This document shows, one piece after another, positions 33,501 through 46,800 of a stretch of 64,000 nucleotides of DNA. Every line of letters starts with the position of its first letter. Positions within the stretch are counted from its first letter, which is position 1. The DNA is from Acanthopleura granulata (lineage: Eukaryota; Mollusca; Polyplacophora; Chitonida; Chitonidae). Where the stretch lies: the NCBI GenBank assembly GCA_016165875.1, contig JABBOT010000005.1:27846120-27910119 (forward strand), in the 5' to 3' direction. Made by a program: the position numbers and the translations under genes. The notes beneath the pieces are model-generated. The model did no database searches and had not been told where the DNA came from. It saw only the letters and a program-made list of their open reading frames with translations.

Positions 33501-36500
33501 CACGTGCGCAAGAATAGAGAAAAACAAGGAAAAAACGTTAATTTCAAATTGGATGCCAAAACAAAAGTAAGAATAAATACGTCGGTTGTACGTCATAGGC
33601 TACAGCTTAGTATGCAAATTTCCAGGGCCCATTATTCGGAAAAGGTGTATTTCCTATATGTATAAAAGAAGTCGGCATCTCAACTGTACGCGAACTTGCT
33701 TCGGCAGTACATATAGGAAAACGGGAACGATACAAAGAATATTTGAGTCTCTGCCACACCGTAAGAAAAAAGAAACCATGTTTATTTAAAATGGGATGCC
33801 ATGAGCAAAGTAAGAATCAATACGATGGTTCTACGTCACAGGTTACAGTTTAGTATGCAAATTTCCAGAGCCCATAATGCGGAAAAGGTGTATGTTCGGC
33901 CTGTATAAAGGAAGACGGCATCTTAAATTGCAACGACAAAGAGAAGATTTCAATCGATTCCACACCACAAGAATAAAGAAAAACAAAGAAAAAACGTTAA
34001 TTTCAAATGGGATGAAAAAAGAAAACTAAGAATCAATACGTCGGTTGTACGTCATAGGCTACAATTTAGTATGCAAATTTCCGAGGCCCATTATTCGGAA
34101 AAGGTGGTTTTCCTATATGTATAAAAGAACTCGGCGTCTCAACTGTACGCGAACTTGCTTCAGCAGTACATATACTAAAACGGGAACGATACAGAGAAGA
34201 TTTCAGTTTCTGCCACACCACAAGAATGAAGAAAAACAAAGAAAAAACTTCAATTTCAAGTGGGATGCCATGACAAAGGTAAGAATAAATACGTTGGTTC
34301 TATGTCATAGGCTACACTTTAGTATGCAAATTTCCAGGGCCCATTATTCGGAAAAGGTGTATTTCCGATATGTATAAAACAAGACGGCATCTCAACTGTA
34401 GGCGTACGTGCTTTAGCAGTACATATACCAAAACTCGAACGATAGAGAGAAGATGAGCACGGCATGAGCGCAAGAAAAACAAGGAAAAAACGTTAATTTC
34501 CAATGGGATGCCAAGACAAAAGTAAGAATAAATACGTCGGTTGTACGTCATATTCTACACATTATTATGCAGATTTCCAGGGCCCATTATTCGGACAACG
34601 TGTATTTCCTATATGTATAAAAGAAGTCGGCATCTCAACTGTACGCGAACCTGCTTCGGCAATACATATACTAAAACGGGAACGATACAGAGAAGATTTC
34701 AGTCTCTGCCACACGATAAGAAAAAAGAAAAACAAAGAAAACACGTTTATTTAAAATGGGATGCCATGAGCAAAGTAAGAATCAATACGTTGGTTCTACG
34801 TCACAGGCTACAGTTTAGTATGCAAATTTCCAGAGCCCATGATGCGGAAAAGGTGTATGTTCGCCCTGTATAAAGGAAGACGGCATCTTAAATTGCAACG
34901 ACAAAGAGGAGATTTCAATCGATTAAACACCACCGGAATAAAGAAAAACAAAGAAAAAACGTTAATTTCAAATGGGATGCCAAGACAAAAGTAAGAATAA
35001 ATACGTCGGTTGTACTTCATAGGCTACACTTTAATATGCACATTTCCAGGGCCCATTATTCGGAAAAGGTGGTTTTCCTATATGTATAAAAGAACTCGGC
35101 ATCTCAACTGTACGCGAACTTGCTTCGGCAATACATATACTAAAACGGGAACGATACAGAGAAGATTTCAGTCTCTGCCACACCACAAGAATGAAGAAAA
35201 ACAAAGAAAAAACTTCAATTTCAAGTGGGATGCCATGACAAAGGTAAGAATAAATACGTTGGTTCTATGTCATAGGCTACACTTTAGTATGAAAATTTCC
35301 AGGGCCCATTATTCGGAAAAGGTGTATTTCCGATATGTATAAAACAAGACGGCATCTCAACTGTAGGCGTACGTGCTTTAGCAGTACATATACCAAAACT
35401 CGAACGATAGAGAGAAGGTGTGCACGGCACGTGCGCAAGAATAGAGAAAAACAAGGAAAAAACGTTAAGTTCAAATTGGATGCCAAAACAAAAGTAAGAA
35501 TAAATACGTCGGTTGTACGTCATAGGCTACAGCTTAGGATGCAAATTTCCAGGGCCCGTTATTCGGAGAGGGTGTTTTTCCTATATGTATAAAACAAGAC
35601 GGCATCTCAACTGTAGGCGTACGTGCTTCAGCAGTATATATACCAAAACTGGAACGATAGAGAGAAGATGAGCACGGCACGTGCGCAAGAAAAACAAGGA
35701 AAAAACGTTATTTTCAAATGGGATGCCAAGACAAAAGTAAGAATAAATACGTCGGTTGTACGTCATAGGCTCCAGTTTAGTATGCAAATTTCCAGGGCCC
35801 ATTATTCGGAGAAGGTGTATTTCCGATATGTATAAAACAAAGACGGCATCTCAACTGTAGGTGTGCGTTCTTTAGGAGTACATATACCAAGACTGGAACG
35901 ATAGAGAAAAGATGAGCACGGCACATGCGCAAGAATAGAGAAAAACAAGGAAAAAACGTTAATTTCAAATGGGATGCCGAAACAAAAGTAAGAATAAATA
36001 CGTCGGTTGTACGTCATAGGCTACAGCTTCGTATGCAGATTTCCGAGGCCCATTATTCGGAAAAGGTGTATTTCCTATATGTATAAAAGAAGTCGGCATC
36101 TCAACTGTACGCGAACTTGCTTCGGCAGTACATATAGGAAAACGGGAACGATACAAAGAAGATTTGAGTCTCTGCCACACCATAAGAAAAAAGAAACCAT
36201 GTTTATTTAAAATGGGATGCCATGAGCAAAGTAAGAATCAATACGATGGTTCTACGTCACAGGTTACAGTTTAGTATGCAAATTTCCAGAGTCCATAATG
36301 CGGAAAAGGTGTATGTTCGGCCTGTATAAAGGAAGACGGCATCTTAAATTGCAACGACAAAGAGAAGATTTCAATCGATTCCACACCACAAGAATAAAGA
36401 AAAACAAAGAAAAAACGTTAATTTCAAATGGGATGAAAAAAGAAAACTAAGAATCAATACGTCGGTTGTACGTCATAGGCTACAATTTAGTATGCAAATT

Positions 36501-36780
36501 TCCGAGGCCCATTATTCGGAAAAGGTGGTTTTCCTATATGTATAAAAGAAGTCGGCGTCTCAACTGTACGCGAACTTGCTTCAGCAGTACATATACTAAA
36601 ACGGGAACGATACAGAGAAGATTTCAGTCTCTGCCACACCACAAGAATGAAGAAACACAAAGAAAAAACTTCAATTTCAAGTGGGATGCCATGACAAAGG
36701 TAAGAATAAATACGTTGGTTCTATGTCATAGGCTACACTTTAGTATGCAAATTTCCAGGGCCCATTATTCGGAAAAGGTG
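30531..36780 (+). repeat. Mosaic array segment
   Basis: No single period fits. It includes an octamer-less monomer near 30,755, several unusual monomers at 32.6-33.6 kb (for example AAAAAAAAGACGG after the TATA near 32,920 and a diverged class B copy near 32,950), and returns to common types from about 34,000. No foreign sequence is visible. Confidence 0.65.
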
Positions 36781-39700
36781 TATTTCCTATATGTATAAAA
36801 CAAGACGGCATCTCAACTGTAGGCGTACGTCCTTTAGCAGTACATATACCAAAACTCGAACGATAGAGAGAAGATGAGCACGGCATGAGCGCAAGAAAAA
36901 CAAGGAAAAAACGTTAATTTCCAATGGGATGCCAAGACAAAAGTAAGAATAAATACGTCGGTTGTACGTCATATTCTACACTTTAATATGCAGATTTCCA
37001 GGGCCCATTATTCGGACAACGTGTATTTCCTATATGTATAAAAGAAGTCGGCATCTCAACTGTACGCGAACCTGCTTCGGCAGTACATATACTAAAACGG
37101 GAACGATACAGAGAAGATTTCAGTCTCTGCCACACGATAAGAAAAAAGAAAAACAAAGAAACCATGTTTATTTAAAATGGGATGCCATGAGCAAAGTAAG
37201 AATCAATACGATGGTTCTACGTCACAGGCTACAGTTTAGTATGCAAATTTCCGGGGCCCATAATGCGGAAAAGGTGTATGTTCGGCCTGTATAAAGGGAG
37301 ACGGCATCTTAAATTGCAACGACAAAGAGAAGATTTCAATCGATTCCACACCACAAGAATAAAGAAAAACAAAGAAAAAACGTTAACTTCAAATAGGATG
37401 AAAAAAGAAAACTAAGAATCAATACGTCGGTTGTAGGTCATAGGCTACAATTCAGTATGCAAATTTCCGAGGCCCATTATTCGGAAAAGGTGGTTTTCCT
37501 ATATGTATAAAAGAACTCGGCGTCTCAACTGTACGCGAACTTGCTTCGGCAGTACATATACTAAAACGGGAACGATACAGAGAAGATTTCAGTCTCTGCC
37601 ACACCACAAGAATGAAGAAAAACAAAGAAAAAACTTCAATTTCAAGTGGGATGCCATGACAAAGGTAAGAATAAATACGTTGGTTCTATGTCATAGGCTA
37701 CACTTTAGTATGAAAATTTCCAGGGCCCATTATTCGGAAAAGGTGTATTTCCGATATGTATAAAACAAGACGGCATCTCAACTGTAGGCGTACGTGCTTT
37801 AGCAGTACATATACCAAAACTGGAACGATAGAGAGAAGGTGTGCACGGCACGTGCGCAAGAATAGAGAAAAACAAGGAAAAAACGTTAAGTTCAAATTGG
37901 ATGCCAAAACAAAAGTAAGAATAAATACGTCGGTTGTACGTCATAGGCTACAGCTTAGGATGCAAATTTCCAGGGCCCATTATTCGGAGAAGGTGTTTTT
38001 CCTATATGTATAAAACAAGACGGCATCTCAACTGTAGGCGTACGTGCTTCAGCAGTATATATACCAAAACTGGAACGATAGAGAGAAGATGAGCACGGCA
38101 CGTGCGCAAGAAAAACAAGGAAAAAACCTTATTTTCAAATGGGATGCCAAGACAAAAGTAAGAATAAATACGTCGGTTGTACGTCATAGGCTCCAGTTTA
38201 GTATGCAAATTTCCAGGGCCCATTATTCGGAGAAGGTGTATTTCCGATATGTATAAAACAAAGACGGCATCTCAACTGTAGGTGTGCGTTCTTTAGGAGT
38301 ACATATACCAAGACTGGAACGATAGAGAAAAGATGAGCACGGCACATGCGCAAGAATAGAGAAAAACAAGGAAAAAACGTTAATTTCAAATGGGATGCCG
38401 AAACAAAAGTAAGAATAAATACGTCGGTTGTACGTCATAGGCTACAGCTTAGTATGCAGATTTCCGAGGCCCATTATTCGGAAAAGGTGTATTTCCTATA
38501 TGTATAAAAGAAGTCGGCATCTCAACTGTACGCGAACTTGCTTCGGCAGTACATATAGGAAAACGGGAACGATACAAAGAAGATTTGAGTCTCTGCCACA
38601 CCATAAGAAAAAAGAAACCATGTTTATTTAAAATGGGATGCCATGAGCAAAGTAAGAATCAATACGATGGTTCTACGTCACAGGTTACAGTTTAGTATGC
38701 AAATTTCCAGAGCCCATAATGCGGAAAAGGTGTATGTTCGGCCTGTATAAAGGAAGACGGCATCTTAAATCGACGGCATCTTAAGAAGTCGGCGTCTCAA
38801 CTGTACGCGAACTTGCTTCAGCAGTACATATACTAAAACGGGAACGATACAGAGAAGATTTCAGTCTCTGCCACACCACAAGAATGAAGAAACACAAAGA
38901 AAAAACTTCAATTTCAAGTGGGATGCCATGACAAAGGTAAGAATAAATACGTTGGTTCTATGTCATAGGCTACACTTTAGTATGCAAATTTCCAGGGCCC
39001 ATTATTCGGAAAATATATAAATATGTATAAAACAAGACGGCATCTCAACTGTAGGCGTACGTCCTTTAGCAGTACATATACCAAAACTCGAACGATAGAG
39101 AGAAGATGAGCACGGCATGAGCGCAAGAAAAACAAGGAAAAAACGTTAATTTCCAATGGGATGCCAAGACAAAAGTAAGAATAAATACGTCGGTTGTACG
39201 TCATATTCTACACTTTAATATGCAGATTTCCAGGGCCCATTATTCGGACAACGTGTATTTCCTATATGTATAAAAGAAGTCGGCATCTCAACTGTACGCG
39301 AACCTGCTTCGGCAGTACATATACTAAAACGGGAACGATACAGAGAAGATTTCAGTCTCTGCCACACCATAAGAAAAAAGAAAAACAAAGAAACCATGTT
39401 TATTTAAAATGGGATGCCATGAGCAAAGTAAGAATCAATACGATGGTTCTACGTCACAGGCTACAGTTTAGTATGCAAATTTCCGGGGCCCATAATGCGG
39501 AAAAGGTGTATGTTCGGCCTGTATAAAGGGAGACGGCATCTTAAATTGCAACGACAAAGAGAAGAATTCAATCGATTCCACACCACAAGAATAAAGAAAA
39601 ACAAAGAAAAAACGTTAACTTCAAATAGGATGAAAAAAGAAAACTAAGAATCAATACGTCGGTTGTAGGTCATAGGCTACAATTCAGTATGCAAATTTCC

Positions 39701-40900
39701 GAGGCCCATTATTCGGAAAAGGTGGTTTTCCTATATGTATAAAAGAACTCGGCGTCTCAACTGTACGCGAACTTGCTTCGGCAGTACATATACTAAAACG
39801 GGAACGATACAGAGAAGATTTCAGTCTCTGCCACACCACAAGAATGAAGAAAAACAAAGAAAAAACTTCAATTTCAAGTGGGATGCCATGACAAAGGTAA
39901 GAATAAATACGTTGGTTCTATGTCATAGGCTACACTTTAGTATGAAAATTTCCAGGGCCCATTATTCGGAAAAGGTGTATTTCCGATATGTATAAAACAA
40001 GACGGCATCTCAACTGTAGGCGTACGTGCTTTAGCAGTACATATACCAAAACTGGAACGATAGAGAGAAGGTGTGCACGGCACGTGCGCAAGAATAGAGA
40101 AAAACAAGGAAAAAACGTTAAGTTCAAATTGGATGCCAAAACAAAAGTAAGAATAAATACGTCGGTTGTACGTCATAGGCTACAGCTTAGGATGCAAATT
40201 TCCAGGGCCCATTATTCGGAGAAGGTGTTTTTCCTATATGTATAAAACAAGACGGCATCTCAACTGTAGGCGTACGTGCTTCAGCAGTATATATACCAAA
40301 ACTGGAACGATAGAGAGAAGATGAGCACGGCACGTGCGCAAGAAAAACAAGGAAAAAACCTTATTTTCAAATGGGATGCCAAGACAAAAGTAAGAATAAA
40401 TACGTCGGTTGTACGTCATAGGCTCCAGTTTAGTATGCAAATTTCCAGGGCCCATTATTCGGAGAAGGTGTATTTCCGATATGTATAAAACAAGACGGCA
40501 TCTCAACTGTAGGTGTGCGTTCTTTAGGAGTACATATACCAAGACTGGAACGATAGAGAAAAGATGAGCACGGCACATGCGCAAGAATAGAGAAAAACAA
40601 GGAAAAAACGTTAATTTCAAATTAGATGCCGAAACAAAAGTAAGAATAAATACGTCGGTTGTACGTCATAGGCTACAGCTTAGTATGCAGATTTCCGAGG
40701 CCCATTATTCGGAAAAGGTGTATTTCCTATATGTATAAAAGAAGTCGGCATCTCAACTGTACGCGAACTTGCTTCGGCAGTACATATAGGAAAACGGGAA
40801 CGATACAAAGAAGATTTGAGTCTCTGCCACACCATAAGAAAAAAGAAACCATGTTTATTTAAAATGTCATGCCATGAGCAAAGTAAGAATCAATACGATG
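36780..40900 (+). repeat. 2,420-type higher-order repeat with an internal deletion (2,232-bp offset)
   Basis: About 36,960-38,760 recurs at 39,190-40,990 with offset 2,232. This is the 2,420-bp unit less a 184-bp deletion near 38,770 and 5 bp near 39,010, plus one inserted A near 38,261. The arithmetic closes exactly. Confidence 0.75.
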
Positions 40901-43860
40901 GTTCTACGTCACAGGTTACAGTTTAGTATGCAAATTTCCAGAGCCCATAATGCGGAAAAGGTGTATGTTCGGCCTGTATAAAGGAAGACGGCATCTTAAA
41001 TTGCAACGACAAAGAGAAGATTTCAATCGATTCCACACCACAAGAATAAAGAAAAACAAAGAAAAAACGTTAATTTCAAATGGGATGAAAAAAGAAAACT
41101 AAGAATCAATACGTCGGTTGTACGTCATAGGCTACAATTTAGTATGCAAATTTCCGAGGCCCATTATTCGGAAAAGGTGGTTTTCCTATATGTATAAAAG
41201 AAGTCGGCGTCTCAACTGTACGCGAACTTGCTTCAGCAGTACATATACTAAAACGGGAACGATACAGAGAAGATTTCAGTCTCTGCCACACCACAAGAAT
41301 GAAGAAAAACAAAGAAAAAACTTCAATTTCAAGTGGGATGCCATGACAAAGGTAAGAATAAATACGTTGGTTCTATGTCATAGGCTACACTTTAGTATGC
41401 AAATTTCCAGGGCCCATTATTCGGAAAAGCTGTATTTCCGATATGTATAAAACAAGACGGCATCTCAACTGTACGCGTACGTGCTTTAGCAGTATATATA
41501 CCAAAACTGGAACGATAGAGACAAGATGTGCACGGCACGTGCGTAAGAGAAGAGAAAAACAAGGAAAACACGTTAATTTCAAATTCGATGCCAAAACAAA
41601 AGTAAGAATAAATACGTCGGTTGTACGTCATAGGCTCCAGTTTAGTATGCAAATTTCCACGGCCCATTATTCGGAGAAGGTGTATTTCCGATATGTATAA
41701 AACAAGACGGCATCTCAACTGTAGGTGTGCGTTCTTTAGGAGTACATATACCAAGACTGGAACGATAGAGAAAAGATGAGCACGGCACATGCGCAAGAAT
41801 AGAGAAAAACAAGGAAAAAACGTTAATTTCAAATTAGATGCCGAAACAAAAGTAAGAATAAATACGTCGGTTGTACGTCATAGGCTACAGCTTCGTATGC
41901 AGATTTCCGAGGCCCATTATTCGGAAAAGGTGTATTTCCTATATGTATAAAAGAAGTCGGCATCTCAACTGTACGCGAACTTGCTTCGGCAGTACATATA
42001 GGAAAACGGGAACGATACAAAGAAGATTTGAGTCTCTGCCACACCATAAGAAAAAAGAAACCATGTTTATTTAAAATGGGATGCCATGAGCAAAGTAAGA
42101 ATCAATACGATGGTTCTACGTCACAGGTTACAGTTTAGTATGCAAATTTCCAGAGCCCATAATGCGGAAAAGGTGTATGTTTGGCCTGTATAAAGGAAGA
42201 CGGCATCTTAAATTGCAACGACAAAGAGAAGATTTCAATCGATTCCACACCACAAGAATAAAGAAAAACAAAGAAAAAACGTTAATTTCAAATGGGATGA
42301 AAAAAGAAAACTAAGAATCAATACGTCGGTTGTACGTCATAGGCTACAATTTAGTATGCAAATTTCCGAGGCCCATTATTCGGAAAAGGTGGTTTTCCTA
42401 TATGTATAAAAGAAGTCGGCGTCTCAACTGTACGCGAACTTGCTTCAGCAGTACATATACTAAAACGGGAACGATACAGAGAAGATTTCAGTCTCTGCCA
42501 CACCACAAGAATGAAGAAAAACAGAGAAAAAACTTCAATTTCAAGTGGGATGCCATGACAAAGGTAAGAATAAATACGTTGGTTCTATGTCATAGGCTAC
42601 ACTTTAGTATGCAAATTTCCAGGGCCCATTATTCGGAAAAGCTGTATTTCCGATATGTATAAAACAAGACGGCATCTCAACTGTACGCGTACGTGCTTTA
42701 GCAGTATATATACCAAAACTGGAACGATAGAGAGAAGATGTGCACGGCACGTGCGTAAGAGAAGAGAAAAACAAGGAAAACACGTTAATTTCAAATTCGA
42801 TGCCAAAACAAAAGTAAGAATAAATACGTCGGTTGTACGTCATAGGCTCCAGTTTAGTATGCAAATTTCCACGGCCCATTATTCGGAGAAGGTGTATTTC
42901 CGATATGTATAAAACAAGACGGCATCTCAACTGTAGGTGTGCGTTCTTTAGGAGTACATATACCAAGACTGGAACGATAGAGAAAAGATGAGCACGGCAC
43001 ATGCGCAAGAATAGAGAAAAACAAGGAAAAAACGTTAATTTCAAATTAGATGCCGAAACAAAAGTAAGAATAAATACGTCGGTTGTACGTCATAGGCTAC
43101 AGCTTCGTATGCAGATTTCCGAGGCCCATTATTCGGAAAAGGTGTATTTCCTATATGTATAAAAGAAGTCGGCATCTCAACTGTACGCGAACTTGCTTCG
43201 GCAGTACATATAGGAAAACGGGAACGATACAAAGAAGATTTGAGTCTCTGCCACACCATAAGAAAAAAGAAACCATGTTTATTTAAAATGGGATGCCATG
43301 AGCAAAGTAAGAATCAATACGATGGTTCTACGTCACAGGTTACAGTTTAGTATGCAAATTTCCAGAGCCCATAATGCGGAAAAGGTGTATGTTTGGCCTG
43401 TATAAATGAAGACGGCATCTTAAATTGCAACGACAAAGAGAAGATTTCAATCGATTCCACACCACAAGAATAAAGAAAAACAAAGAAAAAACGTTAATTT
43501 CAAATGGGATGAAAAAAGAAAACTAAGAATCAATACGTCGGTTGTACGTCATAGGCTACAATTTAGTATGCAAATTTCCGAGGCCCATTATTCGGAAAAG
43601 GTGGTTTTCCTATATGTATAAAAGAAGTCGGCGTCTCAACTGTACGCGAACTTGCTTCAGCAGTACATATACTAAAACGGGAACGATACAGAGAAGATTT
43701 CAGTCTCTGCCACACCACAAGAATGAAGAAAAACAAAGAAAAAACTTCAATTTCAAGTGGGATGCCATGACAAAGGTAAGAATAAATACGTTGGTTCTAT
43801 GTCATAGGCTACACTTTAGTATGCAAATTTCCAGGGCCCATTATTCGGAAAAGGTGTATT
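40650..43860 (+). repeat. Five-monomer higher-order repeat, 1,212-bp period, nearly three copies
   Basis: Octamers at 41144, 41397, 41647, 41897, 42140 and 42356 give steps of 253+250+250+243+216 = 1,212 bp, which is the offset between the blocks at 41,118, 42,330 and 43,542. The order is A, B, B, A, C. This is the shortest clean higher-order unit in the window and shows a class A copy with AAAGCTGTATTT in place of AAAGGTGTATTT between PSE and TATA. Confidence 0.8.
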
Positions 43861-46800
43861 TCCGATATGTATAAAACAAGACGGCATCTCAACTGTAGGC
43901 GTACGTCCTTTAGCAGTACATATACCAAAACTCGAACGATAGAGAAAAGATGAGCACGGCATGAGCGCAAGAAAAACAAGGAAAAAACGTTAATTTCCAA
44001 TGGGATGCCAAGACAAAAGTAAGAATAAATACGTCGGTTGTACGTCATATTCTACACTTTAATATGCAGATTTCCAGGGCCCATTATTCGGACAACGTGT
44101 ATTTCCTATATGTATAAAAGAAGTCGGCATCTCAACTGTACGCGAACCTGCTTCGGCAGTACATATACTAAAACGGGAACGATACAGAGAAGATTTGAGT
44201 CTCTGCCACACGATAAGAAAAAAGAAAAACAAAGAAAACACCTTGATTTAAAATGGGATGCCATGATTCCAGGGCCCATAATGCGGGAAAGGTGTACTTC
44301 CGATATGTATAAAACAAGACGGCACCTCAACTGTAGGTGTGCGTGCTTTAGCAGTATATATACCAAAACTGGAACGATAGAGAGAAGATGTGCACGGCAC
44401 GTGCGCAAGAGAAGAGAAAAACAAGGAAAACACGTTAATTTCAAATTGGATACCAAAACAAAAGTAAGAATAAATACGTCGGTTGTACGTCATAGGCTCC
44501 AGTTTAGTATGCAAATTTCCAGGGCCCATTATTCGGAGAAGGTGTATTTCCGATATGTATAAAACAAGACGGCATCTCAACTGTAGGTGTGCGTGCTTTA
44601 GCAGTACATATACCAAGACTGGAACGATAGAGAAAAGATGAAAAGACAAAAGTAAGAATAAATACGTCGGTTGTACGTCATAGGCTACACTTTAATATGC
44701 ACATTTCCGAGGCCCATTATTCGGAAAAGGTGTATTTCCTATATGTATAAAAGAAGTCGGCATCTCAACTGTACGCGAACTTGCTTCGGCAGTACATATA
44801 CAAAAACGGGAACAATACAGAGAAGATTTCAGTTTCTGCCACACGATAAGAAAAAAGAAAAACAAAGAAAACACGTTTATTTAAAATGGGATGCCATGAG
44901 CAAAGTAAGAATCAATACGTTGGTTCTACGTCACAGGCTACAGTTTAGTATGCAAATTTCCAGAGCCCATGATGCGGAAAAGGTGTATGTTCGCCCTGTA
45001 TAAAGGAAGACGGCATCTTAAATTGCAACGACAAAGAGGAGATTTCAATCGATTAAACACCACCGGAATAAAGAAAAACAAAGAAAAAACGTTAATTTCA
45101 AATGGGATGCCAAGACAAAAGTAAGAATAAATACGTCGGTTGTACTTCATAGGCTACACTTTAATATGCAGATTTCCAGGGCCCATTATTCGGAAAAGGT
45201 GGTTTTCCTATATGTATAAAAGAAGTCGGCATCTCAACTGTACGCGAACTTGCTTCGGCAGTACATATACTAAAACGGGAACGATACAGAGAAGATTTGA
45301 GTCTCTGCCACACGATAAGAAAAAAGAAAAACAAAGAAACCATGTTTATTTAAAATGGGATGCCATGAGCAAAGTAAGAATCAATACGATGGTTCTACGT
45401 CACAGGCTACACTTTAGTATGCAAATTTCCGGGGCTCATAATGCGGAAAAGGTGTACGTTCGGCCTGTATAAAGGGAGACGGCATCTTAAATTGCAACGA
45501 CAAAGAGAAGATTTCAATCGATTCCACACCACAAGAATAAAGAAAAACAAAGAAAAAACGTTAACTTCAAATAGGATGAAAAAAGAAAACTAAGAATCAA
45601 TACGTCGGTTGTACGTCATAGGCTACAATTCAGTATGCAAATTTCCGAGGCCCATTATTCGGAAAAGGTGGTTTTCCTATATGTATAAAAGAAGTCGGCG
45701 TCTCAACTGTACGCGAACTTGCTTCAGCAGTACATTTACTAAAACGGGAACGATACAGAGAAGATTTCAGTCTCTGCCACACCACAAGAATGAAGAAAAA
45801 CAAAGAAAAAACTTCAATTTCAAGTGGGATGCCATGACAAAGGTAAGAGTAAATACGTTGGTTCTATGTCATAGGCTACACTTTAGTATGCAAATTTCCA
45901 GGGCCCATTATTCGGAAAAGGTGTATTTCCGATATGTATAAAACAAGACGGCATCTCAACTGTAGGCGTACGTGCTTTAGGAGAACATATACCAAAACTC
46001 GAACGATAGAGAGAAGATGAGCACGGCATGAGCGCAAGAAAAACAAGGAAAAAACGTTAATTTCCAATGGGATGCCAAGACAAAAGTAAGAATAAATACG
46101 TCGGTTGTACGTCATATTCTACACTTTAATATGCAGATTTCCAGGGCCCATTATTCGGACAACGTGTATTTCCTATATGTATAAAAGAAGTCGGCATCTC
46201 AACTGTACGCGAACCTGCTTCGGCAGTACATATACTAAAACGGGAACGATACAGAGAAGATTTGAGTCTCTGCCACACGATAAGAAAAAAGAAAAACAAA
46301 GAAACCATGTTTATTTAAAATGGGATGCCATGAGCAAAGTAAGAATCAATACGATGGTTCTACGTCACAGGCTACACTTTAGTATGCAAATTTCCGGGGC
46401 TCATAATGCGGAAAAGGTGTATGTTCGGCCTGTATAAAGGGAGACGGCATCTTAAATTGCAACGACAAAGAGAAGATTTCAATCGATTCCACACCACAAG
46501 AATAAAGAAAAACAAAGAAAAAACGTTAACTTCAAATAGGATGAAAAAAGAAAACTAAGAATCAATACGTCGGTTGTAGGTCATAGGCTACAATTCAGTA
46601 TGCAAATTTCCGAGGCCCATTATTCGGAAAAGGTGGTTTTCCTATATGTATAAAAGAACTCGGCGTCTCAACTGTACGCGAACTTGCTTCGGCAGTACAT
46701 ATACTAAAACGGGAACGATACAGAGAAGATTTCAGTCTCTGCCACACCACAAGAATGAAGAAAAACAAAGAAAAAACTTCAATTTCAAGTGGGATGCCAT

